A DNA stretch of 64,000 nucleotides from Climacium dendroides. Taxonomy: Eukaryota > Streptophyta > Bryopsida > Hypnales > Climaciaceae. Below, in pieces: positions 1-11,540 of the stretch (position 1 is its first letter; each line of letters opens with the position of its first letter). The notes below the pieces were generated by a model, which worked only from the letters and a program-made list of their open reading frames with translations, was not told where the DNA came from and did not search any database. The DNA lies in the NCBI GenBank assembly GCA_950106755.1, contig OX467087.1, positions 14,016,047-14,080,046 of the forward strand. The letters are read 5' to 3'. The translations under genes and the position numbers were made by a program.

Positions 1-766
1 TAGTGTTAAGTCAAGCTTTTCCACAAAGCTCCCTCCCAGCTTCCTAGATCATTCATTTCCTTCCTTTCTCGAAGGTACACTGCGCCAATTTAATGAAACT
101 GACGGTACGTTCCACTTGAGGAATATAATTAAGCAAGTTCAATTAAATTCATTAATTTTGGGAAGTTGCCAATTGCCCGTACTGAGATGCACGAGCAGTC
201 TTTCCTTACACGCCAGAACAGGTCTAGATTAAAAGTTTGCACACTTGCAGACTTTTGTGTGCACTTTGAGCTGAACTTTGGGAGCATAATGGACACTCCC
301 TTTTCACGCTCACGGAGTCAGTCACCCAGCTGAACGAATCAACACCTGGATCTACAACAAATTATAGTTGCTTCTAGAGTCTGTTTGCTGTAACGAAAAT
401 GAACGAAGTGTTACAGAGACTATCAACGTCAATCCACTGAATTATAATTGACGGAAATTCCATGACTTTGGCACTTTTCACGGAGCGACGCCTGATTTGC
501 AAATCTACAGCTGTCCTAATTCTGAGAGTATTGTGCAGATGAATGTCCCATCTGCGGTGCCCAGAATCGCACTAATTTACCGAGATTGACGAGAGTCGTG
601 TACACTTTCATGATGTCAATCAGTCATATCAAACTTAATAATATTGTTCATATCCCATCTCTTTCAGTCAAAAAGTCCCATTTCACGTCCAAGGTATCTG
701 CACCCACTCACATTCTACTTGCTCCTAATTCAAGAATGGGGGAGGGGTGTGTGCATTCAGACAGAC
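1..766. other. Left edge; no gene recognised
   Basis: This stretch should lie inside the next OMT intron if the gene continues off the window. I searched the minus strand by eye for the expected W-I-L-H-D-W motif of the last OMT exon and did not find it. Nothing else was recognised. Confidence 0.5.
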
Positions 767-2354
767 CTTCATGAAGATGGCGTCACCGTCCTTGGGAACG
801 GACTCCAACATATTCCCAGCCACATGCTCCACTCCTGCCAGGGCTCAATCAATCCACTTCATTACCAGCAATCTACAATACAACGCAAACAGAAGTTCCA
901 CAACGTACTTGCAGGGCAGTTTAGGGCGTTTTAAAAGTTTAGCATGAAGGAAATGAAAACGGACTTTACCACCTCAGTTTGAATTAATCATTTCCACCTC
1001 GAAACTAAATGATATACTATACCCGTTTCAGGAGTATGTCGGCAAACTCTTAGAACTCCCTTTTGTTGAGACAGTGCATGCACATACAGATCAAAGATTG
1101 GGGTCCACCGCAAAATTTCAGTAAAGAATTCAAAGAGCTCTTCCTCGCCATTACTGACGAATTCCCGGGTGGAAATCCACCTATCCAGAAGTTTAGGACT
1201 CCTGTACTAGGAGTTGTATAATTTGCGCTCTCTGAGTTTTTGAAAGTTTAGCATGAAGGAAATGGAAACGGACTTTACCATCTCAGATGAATCATTAATT
1301 CCCACCTCCTACTTAAGTGATAAACAAAACCCCGCTTCATGAGCATGATGGTAAACTCTTCAAACTCCAGGCTTGTGTTGAGATCGACAGTGCACACAAA
1401 AATGAAAACAATGGCAGGCAGTGCTCACTCTAAAACTTCAATCAAAAGTAAGAATTCCAAGAGCTCTGACGAAATCAATGCAGATCCAGATCCAAATCCA
1501 TCCATCCATGCATCCCCGAGTTTCGGAATCCTACTCGGGATTGGCTTGCACGCGCTGATCACGTGCGGCTGATCGAAGTTGACTGCTCGTATGTGCGGAT
1601 ACCTGTCCGTGATCAGCTTCATCGCCGACCCCATCCCACCTCCCACATCCACCATCACCTTCACCCCTTCCAACCCTTTGTACTGGTCCAGCACCGCCTT
1701 CAAGTAGATATTCGAGTTTCCAGACATCGCCTTATAAAACACCTCATCAAACTCCGCATTCTGCTTCCCGTACTCCCACGCACTCAGCCCTCCATGCGCC
1801 CTCGCGAACGCTGTCACCTCATCGTCCACCACCGCCTCATGCAAGTGCTGCCAAGTGCTTCCGAATTGATCTTGCTGGTGCATGAGCAGGATGGGCACGA
1901 AGGAGTAGTGCTCCGGGTCGTTGACTAAGAAGCGAGCGATGGGTTCCAAGGCGTAGCGACGCTAGTTGATGACATGGGGAGACGCGGGGGGACGCTGGCC
2001 ATCTGAGGAGTTCGTGGTGGTGACGGTTTCGCGAAGGATGCGCTTGCTGCTCACCATGCGGAGGAGACGGGAGAGGTAGGAGATGTTGACGGGTTTTCCT
2101 GGGAGTGCGAGGGCCGCGATCTCGGCGGCGGTGAGCGAAGCGTTGGGGCCGGAGCGTGAGAGAGCTTCGAAGACTTGGAGGCGGGCGAGGGCGGCGACGG
2201 CGCCGGGGACGCACGCGCTGGTAACGCACGCGCTGGTGACGAGTTGGAGAGCTGCGAGGCGGACGCTGTCGAGACTGGTGGGAGGGGGCGAGGCCGCGAC
2301 GTCCATACTATTGGCCTTGGTGTCCATGGGGTTCAAGCTCCAAAAGTTCGGCAA
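767..2354 (-). pseudogene. Plant O-methyltransferase (COMT-like), partial at window edge, with in-frame TAG
   Basis: The encoded family transfers a methyl group from S-adenosylmethionine to phenolic hydroxyls in phenylpropanoid or flavonoid metabolism, in the cytosol, as a homodimer. Exon A runs 2,354 (in-frame ATGs at 2,354 and 2,327) to 1,535. It holds the N-terminal dimerisation domain and the SAM-binding glycine motif VDVGGGMGSA (about 1,625-1,655), then NFDQPHVISACKPIP. It ends in phase 1 at a GTAGGA donor. Exon B, 834-767, is preceded by CAG, encodes VEHVAGNMLESV and DAIFMK, and ends before GTCTGT; the 68 bp keep the frame. The usual motif is GGDMF, so Asp is replaced by Asn. The C-terminal exon with the catalytic His was not found in bases 1-766 and would lie off the left edge. 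A single TAG at 1,964-1,962 interrupts exon A; the frame is open on both sides, so this is a nonsense allele, recent pseudogene or sequence error. Family assignment is secure; substrate is unknown. Confidence 0.8.
930..1460. repeat. Tandem duplication of about 305 bp inside the OMT intron
   Basis: Bases 930-1,140 and about 1,235-1,460 are diverged direct copies. Both start at AAGTTTAGCATGAAGGAAAT, share ACGGACTTTACCA, and end around GAATTC.AAGAGCTCT. Both lie within the intron between OMT exons A and B (835-1,534). I see no coding function. Confidence 0.7.
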
Positions 2355-4177
2355 GCAAAATCACAGAGATATGTGCAACAGAATCGTATCAATCAGCCAC
2401 TACGTTCTTAGTACCAGTTCAAAGGAGGTGCAAGTGATCCTCGCTTTCAACAGGATTTGCCTGTCACTGCACACGACAAGCTCAACAACGGTTTAACCGA
2501 ACACCTGCCGGAGCTATCTGAATCTATCTGAAACTAGTATCGCAACACCGGTGATAGTACAGGCTAGCCAGTTAGTACCCTACAAAACGTATCTACGGAA
2601 ACTGATTTGACAATCAATGCAGAAATCCTCAGGCGGACAAGAGAAGGATCGATTCTGCAGACGCATTAAAAAACAATTGTACAAGAAACTGTAGTTCCAG
2701 TAATGATTTTCAATCAGAATTCGGGGAATGTATGGTGTTGTGCTCTGGGTTTCGATAACTGGCTTGGAATTAAATGGTACTATTGAAATCAGTTAGAGTT
2801 TCGTTCTACGTACTGCGTCTCGGTTTTCGGCACTTCAAATGACTCGAGAACGGAATGGAATTGAGTCTGTTTCCGTTCAATGCATACGAGGTTTCGGGTT
2901 AATTTGTGGAATGATTTTGAAAGTATTAGATCGACTGAGGAGTTCAAGGAATTCTGCCCGGCTCTTTTGTCCGGCTGTTCTGAATTAGTACACTGAACGT
3001 GGAATAATCCGATGGAATTTTGTTGAATAATATCACTGACTGGTGCATTGCCTGCTGTTGTCAGCAGATGTACAAAGTCAGCATTGATGTTCAAATGATT
3101 TGTTACAGTAAGTAATAAGGTGCCAGCAACAAGGACCAGGGTGATACATTCGTAGTAACGTCCATTTCGTTAAAATGGCGGTATTCCAATACTTTGACAC
3201 GTTTTAGAACAGATGTTTTGAAACGTAAATCCATACAATTCGAGAAAATAAGTGACTCTTCCTTGTCACACTCGACCATGAGAATTGTGTCCCCAACACC
3301 CTGGTAGCACGTTGCTCACATCACTTCGTTCTGAAGGAACTGAACTGACACTTGTTCCAAGCACCCCAACGGCTTCCACTCCATCGCAATCACGACCTCA
3401 AAACACGCTTGGTCTCTTAGTCGATTGGCCGGAAGGCCGGGTTCAGGGTTCAGGGTTTATGAATCGCAGCGCTGAGCCACACACTGCCGCCTCCGAATGA
3501 AGTCAAAAGAAAGGTGAGATTCACAGAACTGAATTCAAAGAAATATCATGAGATGTTCATCGAAATGTGCAAAGAAATATCATGAGCCGAAGCAGGGCAC
3601 GAAGCTGGAATGCGCGCCCTGCGTGGCAGAGTGACTCTCCGAAAACCCGGCTCTGAATCCGCCAGCCATGACAGGCAGCGGGACTGATGTTCAAATTTCA
3701 GTAGGGTAAACTAGTCACACCTTCTTCATGAAGCAAACTTTCCTGAAGAATGAGAAGTTGGTGAGAAAAAATAAGAGCCAATGGGGAGCAGTTCCAGGTG
3801 AAGGTGTGACACCCTTTTTCTGTTGTTGTTTTTAGAGTGGAGAATGCACAACGAGATTTACAAGTGTAGAATGCATAGTTGGTGCCAAACATAGCCGGTG
3901 TTGAACATAGGATTAAGGTGTAGAATGCATAAGTTGTGCAGAATGTAGGATGCAGTGCAAAATGTGGGCTTCAACACAAAAGAAAACAAGAAACATAGCA
4001 AGCAAGGTGAGTGAGAGCATTGGAGTAGAATATGTTTCTTGTGCAAAGTCTTCTATGCACCCGTTCTTTTGTTTTGGAGGAGAATAATCATCGTTGTGAA
4101 GCCAATGGGCAATGGGAAGCCGACACATCCCCATTCTTTGAAGAGCTCTTTAGTAGTAAAGAAGGTGTGACTACCTT
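2355..4177. other. OMT upstream region; no gene recognised
   Basis: The first few hundred bases upstream of the OMT start are presumably its promoter and 5' UTR; no TATA box was assigned. Short open frames here have no recognisable product. Around 3,850-3,960 the phrase GTGTAGAATGCAT recurs in a small degenerate tandem cluster. Confidence 0.45.
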
Positions 4178-4186
4178 TAATATTGA

Positions 4187-5717
4187 ACTAGTGTGCCTTG
4201 TGTTGTTTCCATAGTCAAAATAAAAGTAAAAATAATTTTCTATAATTTAAGACCTACAAAGAAGTAAAAAATCCATAACTTTCCCACTATAGGTCCAAAC
4301 ACCACAAAACAAAGCCCATGAACCCCTCTTCTCAAAGAGCTCTTTGACAATATCAAAAACATGATTGGGAGATGCACGGACCAAGAGATTTAACTAAAAC
4401 AAATAAAACAAATAAACAAAGGGAGGTCACCCTATGCATTTACACAACTCATGTGAGGCGAAGATTTTGGACCCCCTTACTTACTTCATAAAATTTAATT
4501 TAAAGAAAATTAAAAAAAATTTGAACAGATTTTTCTACTTTGAAAGTTTGTATTTTGAATTATTGATATTTTTACATTGATAATAATTAGTTACAAATTT
4601 TTGAAGAAAAAAGATACACTGTAGAGCTAAAAATAACTTTGGACCCCTTACTTACTTCATAAAAAATTGTCTAAAAAATGAACAAAAAAACCTAAAAATA
4701 ACTCTCTATTGAAAGTTTATTTTTCTTGAATATTGATGCAATAGTCATCCAAATGTATTCTTTATAAATGTTTGAATTGAAAAACATGCCATTTCAATTT
4801 ATTTTTCAACCTATTATAATAGTCATTTTAAATGTCATTTGAGTTGGCAATAGAAATCTATAGTCATTATTAATCAAAGTTCAAAATTATAGGTTGAAAT
4901 TATAGTATGTTCCAAAGTAAATAGGGGGTCAAAAAATCACTTTTGCCGCACATGGTACACAAAATCTCCATAGGGTGACCTCCCCTTGCAAATAAACAAA
5001 TTTAATGTATGGCATGGATACACAAATGTGAAGATGAAGGAATCAGGATATGCAAAATTCTAGGAATTAGAATTAAACGTGCTAACAACAACATGGCCAA
5101 AGGATTTAAAATCTTTAGGGACAAGAACCCATCCTTGCCACGACTTTTGGTGAAGAATCTATAACTTAAGTTAGGTTGTTTGTTTGAATGTTTGTTTTAT
5201 TTGTTTGATATGCTAAGATTTAAGAAACTATGAGTCTCTTAGTGGCGATTGTGATATTGTTGGAAACTCTCCACAAGGAGAGGTGCACAAACTTTGCTCG
5301 TGGCATTTGGACCTCTGATGTGAAAGTTATGGATTTTTGAATTAAAATATTGAATTAAATTATCTTTTATTTTGAAAAAATATAACTTTCATATCGCAAA
5401 TTCAAATATTCAGAAAAGTAAAAAAATAATTTTTACTTCTATTTTGGGTGTGGCAACAATACAAGGGACATTAGTCTATATCTTAAGTTAAGTTGTTTTG
5501 TTTTGTTTGCTACAATGAGATTTCCCAAACGGTGCATTTCTTCATGGTGTTCTTGATATGATTAGAAAACTCTTTACGAGGAGAAGTGCATAGACTTTGT
5601 TTTGTGGCGTTCCCACTCACAATATGAAGGTTATGAATTTTTAAATTATTTTTTAATCAAAAAATTATTTTTATTTTAGTTTTATTACAATCTAGTAATT
5701 GCACACGGCACACTAGT
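4187..5717. mobile_element. MULE-like element with long terminal inverted repeats
   Basis: The ends read ACTAGTGTGCC at 4,187 and its complement GGCACACTAGT ending at 5,717. Inward of each end lies about 170 bp of diverged inverted repeat (4,187-4,365 against 5,535-5,717), and a third, internal copy of the right arm sits at about 5,250-5,470. The flanking 9-mers TAATATTGA (4,178-4,186) and TAATGTTAA (5,718-5,726) match at 7 of 9 positions, as expected for an aged 9-bp target duplication of Mutator-like elements. No transposase is encoded, so it is non-autonomous. A hAT MITE is nested inside. Degenerate pieces of the same arm seem to recur near 13,260-13,340 and 13,515-13,600. Confidence 0.65.
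4417..4988. mobile_element. hAT-type MITE, family 1, intact copy (572 bp)
   Basis: The terminal inverted repeats start CAAAGGGAGGTCACCC on the left and CAAGGGGAGGTCACCC on the right (complement), and similarity continues for roughly 60 bp inward. The element is flanked by a perfect 8-bp direct repeat, CAAATAAA, at 4,409-4,416 and 4,989-4,996. An 8-bp target duplication with a CARGG-type terminus is the hAT signature. There is no coding capacity. A second copy lies at 59,235-60,682. Confidence 0.85.
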
Positions 5718-5726
5718 TAATGTTAA

Positions 5727-6671
5727 GGTATTTGAATGTTTGAATTCCAATATTAAATGTGCAATGAGTTGATATGATCTAACATCATCATCTAGGCCTA
5801 TGCCTTGGATGTGACAACTCTTGTATAATATGCAAGGGAAATGTTTTGAAAAGAGCAAATATAGCTAAATTTTTAAAATTTGGTACCTTATGATAATGCT
5901 AAAAGAGCTTTTAATAAAACTTTCACAATGAGGAGCTAGGATTGAGATTTCTAAAAAATTCCAAAGTTATACTATAATCATGGAAGGTTTCTATAATATA
6001 AACACCTATAATAATTGTTTTTGCATTATTGGTCCAAATGTAGCAGCCCTCTTCAAGGCCCTACTTTTTTTCTAATGCATACATATCCATGAAGGTCAAT
6101 TTTGAAAAAGGAGTGCACAAATGAAATTTCCACTTCACCTTTAAAAGGGTTCATATGTCACCCTTGACCCAATTAAAAGATGACTTGTGACAATGAGAAG
6201 AACTTGAAGGAAAAAGACAATTCTAAAAGATGACTTGTGACAATGAAGCTCCATGATTTTTGGATAGCAAGCATTGGTGTGTTAGCTAGGGTTAGGCACT
6301 CATTTCAAAGCTTAATATCTATTGATTCCTTTACTATTTGATTTAGCAAATACTTGATTGAACATACTCACAGCTTGAGCTCTCTATACAAATCACTCTT
6401 AACTCATAAACAACACCAAAGACGTTTTCCGCCCGATGAATGACAAAGAATTTCTCCATGTAGGACAGAAGTGCAACTATCCATCCTCCAAATTTTGTGG
6501 AAAAAGGGAACATCTTCTAAAGTAGCTTGTCTCCTAATGAATGCTTTTTCATTTTTTTAAGCCAACAATTCACACGGTACCAAAACAAATGATTTCCATG
6601 GTCACTGGCTCATCGTTTAAGGGTTAAATACCTCTAATTTCTACTTAGTCAAGCGTCTATAGAGCCTACAC
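5727..6671. other. AT-rich intergenic sequence
   Basis: No gene seen. A 20-bp phrase, AAAGATGACTTGTGACAATG, occurs twice, at about 6,175 and 6,223, 48 bp apart. Confidence 0.5.
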
Positions 6672-6679
6672 TTTGTTAC

Positions 6680-6929
6680 TAAGGTTTTTTTTCATTTTTC
6701 AAGAAGTACCAAAGAGGGGATATAAAGTGTTATAGTGGTGCTCCAAATTTCAACGTTCATCTACATTTAGGATAGAAAATATTACATTAGCACATATCGC
6801 ATGTCTATAATTTGGTTTTCATTAACAATCTAGCAATTTCATCCAAGTTTTTTGGCATTTTTTTGACATTTTTTAGCCAAATTATTTTTTTGGTGTAATC
6901 TAGCACTAGAAAGCCAAAAAAAAGCCCTG
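6680..6929. mobile_element. hAT-type MITE, family 2, older copy (250 bp)
   Basis: This copy matches the 26,649-26,949 element along most of its length, for example GTTATAGTGGTGCTCCAAAT and GCACTAGAAAGCC. Its right end is intact (complement CAGGGCTTTTTTTT); the left end has decayed to TAAGGTTTTTTTT. The flanks TTTGTTAC (6,672-6,679) and CTTGTTAC (6,930-6,937) match at 7 of 8, an aged 8-bp target duplication. Confidence 0.75.
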
Positions 6930-6937
6930 CTTGTTAC

Positions 6938-8713
6938 TTACACATCTTTTTGATCATTTTGCGTGAGCGAAAGCTTATTAGTTAGATTTCAATAATTGTA
7001 GTTATGTTGGCTAAACTTGATTAGTGTAATCAAAATATCAATCAATTCAACAAGTAACGGCAAGAAGAGGAATGGCTTCATAAGTTACTTAAGGATGTTT
7101 TCCACCTAGAGTCTAGGTCAATTTGTTGTATCAAAGATCATGAATCCTTACTTGTAATTGGATAAAACCTTGAAATCAATCCCAACTCCATTACACCTAG
7201 AGGTTGAGCCAATTTGGTAGAATGAATTTTTTATTTAAAAAAAACATGATTTGACATGGTCCAAACTTGTTAAATTGGGTGTACCAAAAATAGGAGGCCA
7301 ATTCTAGGCCTAGGGGCCAATGCAAAATTTCAATTAATTTAAAAAAATAAAAGTATCATCTTTTTCAACAAATCAGATATGTTGGATGTTGTACAATTGG
7401 CCTCAAAGATAATTAGCTTGGCTTCCACGTCTAAAGTGCCCTTGCAAATTTCAACTTTTTTTCTCTCTTTTCTAGATTTTATTGAATTAATCCAGCTTTG
7501 TGGCCTCAAGGCCTTTACATAGGGGAGAATTGGCCTCCATTATATGCTTATTATAATGAATAGTTGAGGACAGCCTCCAGTTTCAAAAGGACTGAAATTT
7601 TGTATTATTTGTAGCCAAAGAAATTAGCCCAACCTTTAGGTGTAAAGCGGCCTTCAATTCTAATGCATAGTTCTATGTTAGCTATGCCAACAATTGGCCC
7701 ATGGATAGAAGAAATATGGTCAATCTTTGACAAAGTGCGAAGAGTGTCATGGCCAATAATGTGGTCAAAGACATGAGTTTTCCAATTGCATGAATAGTAT
7801 GATAACCCAAGATTTCCTTGGAGCATAACCACCTTTACTCACGAAATTTGACATGCTCAAAATTTCCATCTGATTTTGAAAGGCCCTTAATTTTCTTGTC
7901 CTTCACCCTTGCTCACTAAATATGACCCATGAATGGTTGGATCACCACTCATTAAGTAGAATAAAGGATAAAGTAATTAAACTTAGGATGAACAATGATT
8001 TCAAGAGTCATTCATTGACATGCTAAACTTGAGTATTAAGAGATTATTTTAAAGGATCCGTAGTACTTTTCTTCCACATTTGAAGAGTGACAAACCCCTT
8101 GAGTGCAAAGGTGACTATACTCTTACCCCAAAAAAGTCCAATTGAACAAAGTTTTATTTGAGGGATATGCAAGATTTTACTTAGTCTTGTTATTATAAGG
8201 TGGAACTTAAGAAGTGCAAGTTGATCAAGCAGTTATTCAATAAGAAATCAAACACCTAATAGGTGTTATTCATAATTTTTTGCACTTGGCCATATAAAAT
8301 TGCACTTACAAACTGTACAAGAAAAAATGACCTCATTGCCAATAGGGGGGTGCACTTGTCCCTTTTTTTGTTCATACAAAATTGTAGAATGTGAACAAAT
8401 CATTTTTTCTTTGTGCAAGAAAATGAATATTGGCAATTTTTTTTCCTATTCATCTTGAAAAATACATAGTATTTTTATAATAGATGCACAAATTCACAAC
8501 ATGGATAATTCATTTGAATACAAAATTGAACATTATAGGCCAATAATAAGATTTTCTATTGCAAATTTACATTACTTTATTCCATATATTCTCCTAAATT
8601 GAACTAAAATCTCATTCTACAATAGATTTTTATTAAATGTACTACTCTTTTGAGGGTTATACTTCTATTCAATGTGGAACTATTTTTCAATACACACTAA
8701 CATCATTCTATAG
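6938..8713. other. AT-rich intergenic sequence
   Basis: No gene recognised on either strand. A short palindrome, AACACCTAATAGGTGTT, sits near 8,250. The single open frame at 7,832-7,605 (minus) has no recognisable domain. Confidence 0.5.
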
Positions 8714-11540
8714 TCATTCATTGTCCAACTCTTCCAATTGCATCGCAATGTACTCCAACAAATGAAGTTTCACTAGTACTGGGATGCTAACTTTCTTTTC
8801 CATTATGTCTCCATACACTAGTACATTGTTCTCTTGTACAAACCCACTTTTTATTCTTTTGGGTGTGTCATTCCAAAATAATATAGTTGCTTCTTTCTTT
8901 ATCCATCCGTGCCTCTCACCAGATGGCTCCCACATTGCTTCCATACAATTTGTGTACCAGTCTGTGGTTGAGCTTTCTCTTCTTCCAACTCTTGCCATCA
9001 AAATTGGCCAATACCATATAATCTTTATCTTTGTTGCCTACTTTTTTTGACTAAACTCTAAGACTTTTCTCACATAAAATGACACTTCTAATCTTACTTT
9101 AGTAGCTTTCACTATCAGAGCCACAAATTGTCTAATTTCAAGGTCTTTTTGTGGTTCGAACACTAAAAATGGATCTTGACCTTCCTTTGTGCTCTATTTG
9201 TGGCAATTGTTTCTCCCCTTTCATATCTTCTTCGTCTTCTAGAAGCCCTTACTTCCGTAACTAATATTGATCTATTCCTTTTTGGATAGAAATATCCTTG
9301 AAATTCTAAATTTGGCATTGTTGCCATGATGGAGACCATTGCTGCAAAATTCCTATTCGACTCCTCTTCTTCATCAAAAACTGTATTCAATTCAACATTC
9401 TTCTCTTCATTTCCTACAACTATTAATGGCCAAAATGGCATGTTTTTCTCAGCAGTTCTATCCCTATTGGAAAACTCTTTCAAATACTTGATGAATTGTT
9501 CTGTTTTATCTTTTGATTCAAAGTTTTCTTGCACATCCATTCCTCCCTTGATACATTTCTCCTTATAAACAATAAAATCTTCCAACGCCTTCAACAATTC
9601 AACTTGCTCTCCTCTATAGTCACCTCCATGGCTCCGTTAGAGCTAGTTTCTTTGTTGTACTAGGTAAGGACTACAAGCATATGTCCCCTTCTACTGGTCC
9701 CCACATGTCTCTACTAAAGTATTTGTGTTGAACCCTAGGTACTCTATTATCCATATTGAACCTCATGTGATATGAAAACGTGATCCCCATTAGTTGATTT
9801 CCCCTCCTTAGAAGATGTAGTGTGATGAATGACTTTCAATCTAGAACATCTCCAACTTGCATGCACTTACAAATGCCTTAGTATACGATGTTTTTTTTCT
9901 ACCAATGACAACGACTCATCTATTGAGTCAAAATTTTTCCTCTTCAGTGTGTTTGAAATAATATTGAACACTGATCAATGTTTTCATATGTTTACCCAAC
10001 AATTAAAAAAGACAATTGTATCTATTCAAAAAATTTCATACCCACTAGAGTTGCATACAATGCAAACATGTAAATGTTTTTGTTTTCACAAGTTGTATTG
10101 TCTCCTTAAATTTATGAGGTCGATGGTAGCCTCCTCTTCTGTCTTTGCACATCAAATAGTACATGCATTATAGTAATTATCATTTGATTGTTGTCATGCT
10201 TGTGGTGTGCATCAATCCACACATCTACATAGAATTCTATTCCATACATAAATACTCTACAAAGATGAGTTTTTACAAACTAAGACTCTATGTTTTTCAC
10301 ACTCTCCTTCATCTTTGGAACCATGGTCGTGTTTTGGTCCATGCCGTCCACTATTAGATACATATATAAGTTTGATGTCATCATTGTTGACCTCTTGAGC
10401 AACCAATAATCAAGCCTCTCCTCCATTTGATGTTGGATGTGTATGACATACTACTTCTTTATTTCCTCACAAGCTGTCGTATTTGTTGTAGCTTCTATTC
10501 CACTCATATACTCCCAACAATAATAATACTTCAAAAATCATGAGTACAATGGACTTTGTACATGTGAAAATTCCTCCCGCCCCAACCAACGAAATGAGGT
10601 TAGGGTCAATGGGTCTCCATCCAACACCTTCTTCACTTCTTCATTTATATAGTGAAACACATCTACCTTTGTTGTATTCATGGGTAACAATATCAATGGC
10701 ACTATATTGTTATTTACTTTTTTCTATATTGGCCTATGAGATTGTATGCATCTAGTTTCCTTTACAAATTCTTCAAAACTTGCATGTGCTATTAATAGAT
10801 ATTCTTGCTCCTCTCAAGTAACATGTGTTTCCATGTATTAATGCCACTCTTCCATATACCTGTTGCAATTGCTTCAATTTCTTGAATAGACATGCAAGTA
10901 TGAAACAAAATTGGATACTACATGCATTTGTAGTATTCATGTTGATTCAGAATTCATACTTTTGTTTCCATGCCATATACGTACCTTTGATTTGATATGT
11001 ATTTCTCATCTATTCTCTTCAAACAATTTCTTTTGCATGTACCTTTATTTTTGGTATCTAACACACTTTGTAACGTCACTTTTTGATTAATTGCCTCTCC
11101 TCCTACACATGGTCCTCTTTCGTGTCTCCTTTGGTTTACCATTGAATAACTTCGTCCGCTTGCAAATTGTGGTAATCCATCCCTTACTTCTTCAAAAGGT
11201 CTGCTACAATTTTCCCATTCATATGTTAGAGGACTCTGTTGAGGCGTGCTACTATCACCAAGTCTAGTCACAAATAGTTCTGAAATACTGGAACTACTGT
11301 TATTCTCATGGAACTTGAACTCTAGTGTTGCTACAGGAGAGAATGTGAAATTTTTCCCTCCTTCTAAATCCAAGGTATTTGGTCTTCCCTCCCTTTTAGT
11401 ACGAATTCTTAATTTCTTCCAACAAATCACCAACCCCACACATTGTCCAAGACACTCCCCTACTAATTTACCAATCCATATTGTTCCATCCAGAATGTGC
11501 AATACACACACACAACAACTTCATGGGAGCAAAGCTTAAC
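8714..11540 (-). pseudogene. DUF7869-type transposase-like gene, degenerate
   Basis: Reading down the minus strand, broken frames line up with one long protein family found in transposon-like loci of plants and animals. The N-terminal part (11,511-10,954) holds CKRNCLKRIDEKYISNQRY. Then come TKVDVFHYINEEVKKVLDGD (about 10,665-10,605), LIVDGMDQNTTMVPKM (10,360-10,312), WIDAHHKHDNNQ (about 10,225-10,185), CENKNIYMFALYATLVG (about 10,100-10,040), LSFLIVG (about 10,016-9,995) and NIDQ (about 9,984-9,972), where intact relatives carry a GHTHEDIDQ-like motif, and finally KYFSRDMWGPVEGD near 9,700. The C-terminal part is split between 9,597-9,163 and 9,001-8,714. Several stops and frameshifts show it is dead. 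The acidic residues in VDGMDQ, DAHH and the HTHEDID region look like a DDE-like active site, but that is inference. The family name is from memory; the alignment of motifs is what supports the call. No terminal repeats were found. Confidence 0.7.

Noticed and set aside
930..1460. Degenerate OMT C-terminal exons
   Set aside because: Fragments such as SLEFEEF looked like an OMT tail, but exon B at 767-834 shows this interval is intron, and the similarity is too weak.
1425..1528. OMT C-terminus reading on past the exon A donor
   Set aside because: The open frame continues as SRIPKLGDAWMDG, but it departs from the family exactly at GTAGGA, and exon B restores the expected sequence, so this is intron.
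1563..1928. 121-codon open frame antisense to the OMT
   Set aside because: Shadow of the GC-rich OMT exon; composition is His/Arg/Pro-rich with no domain.
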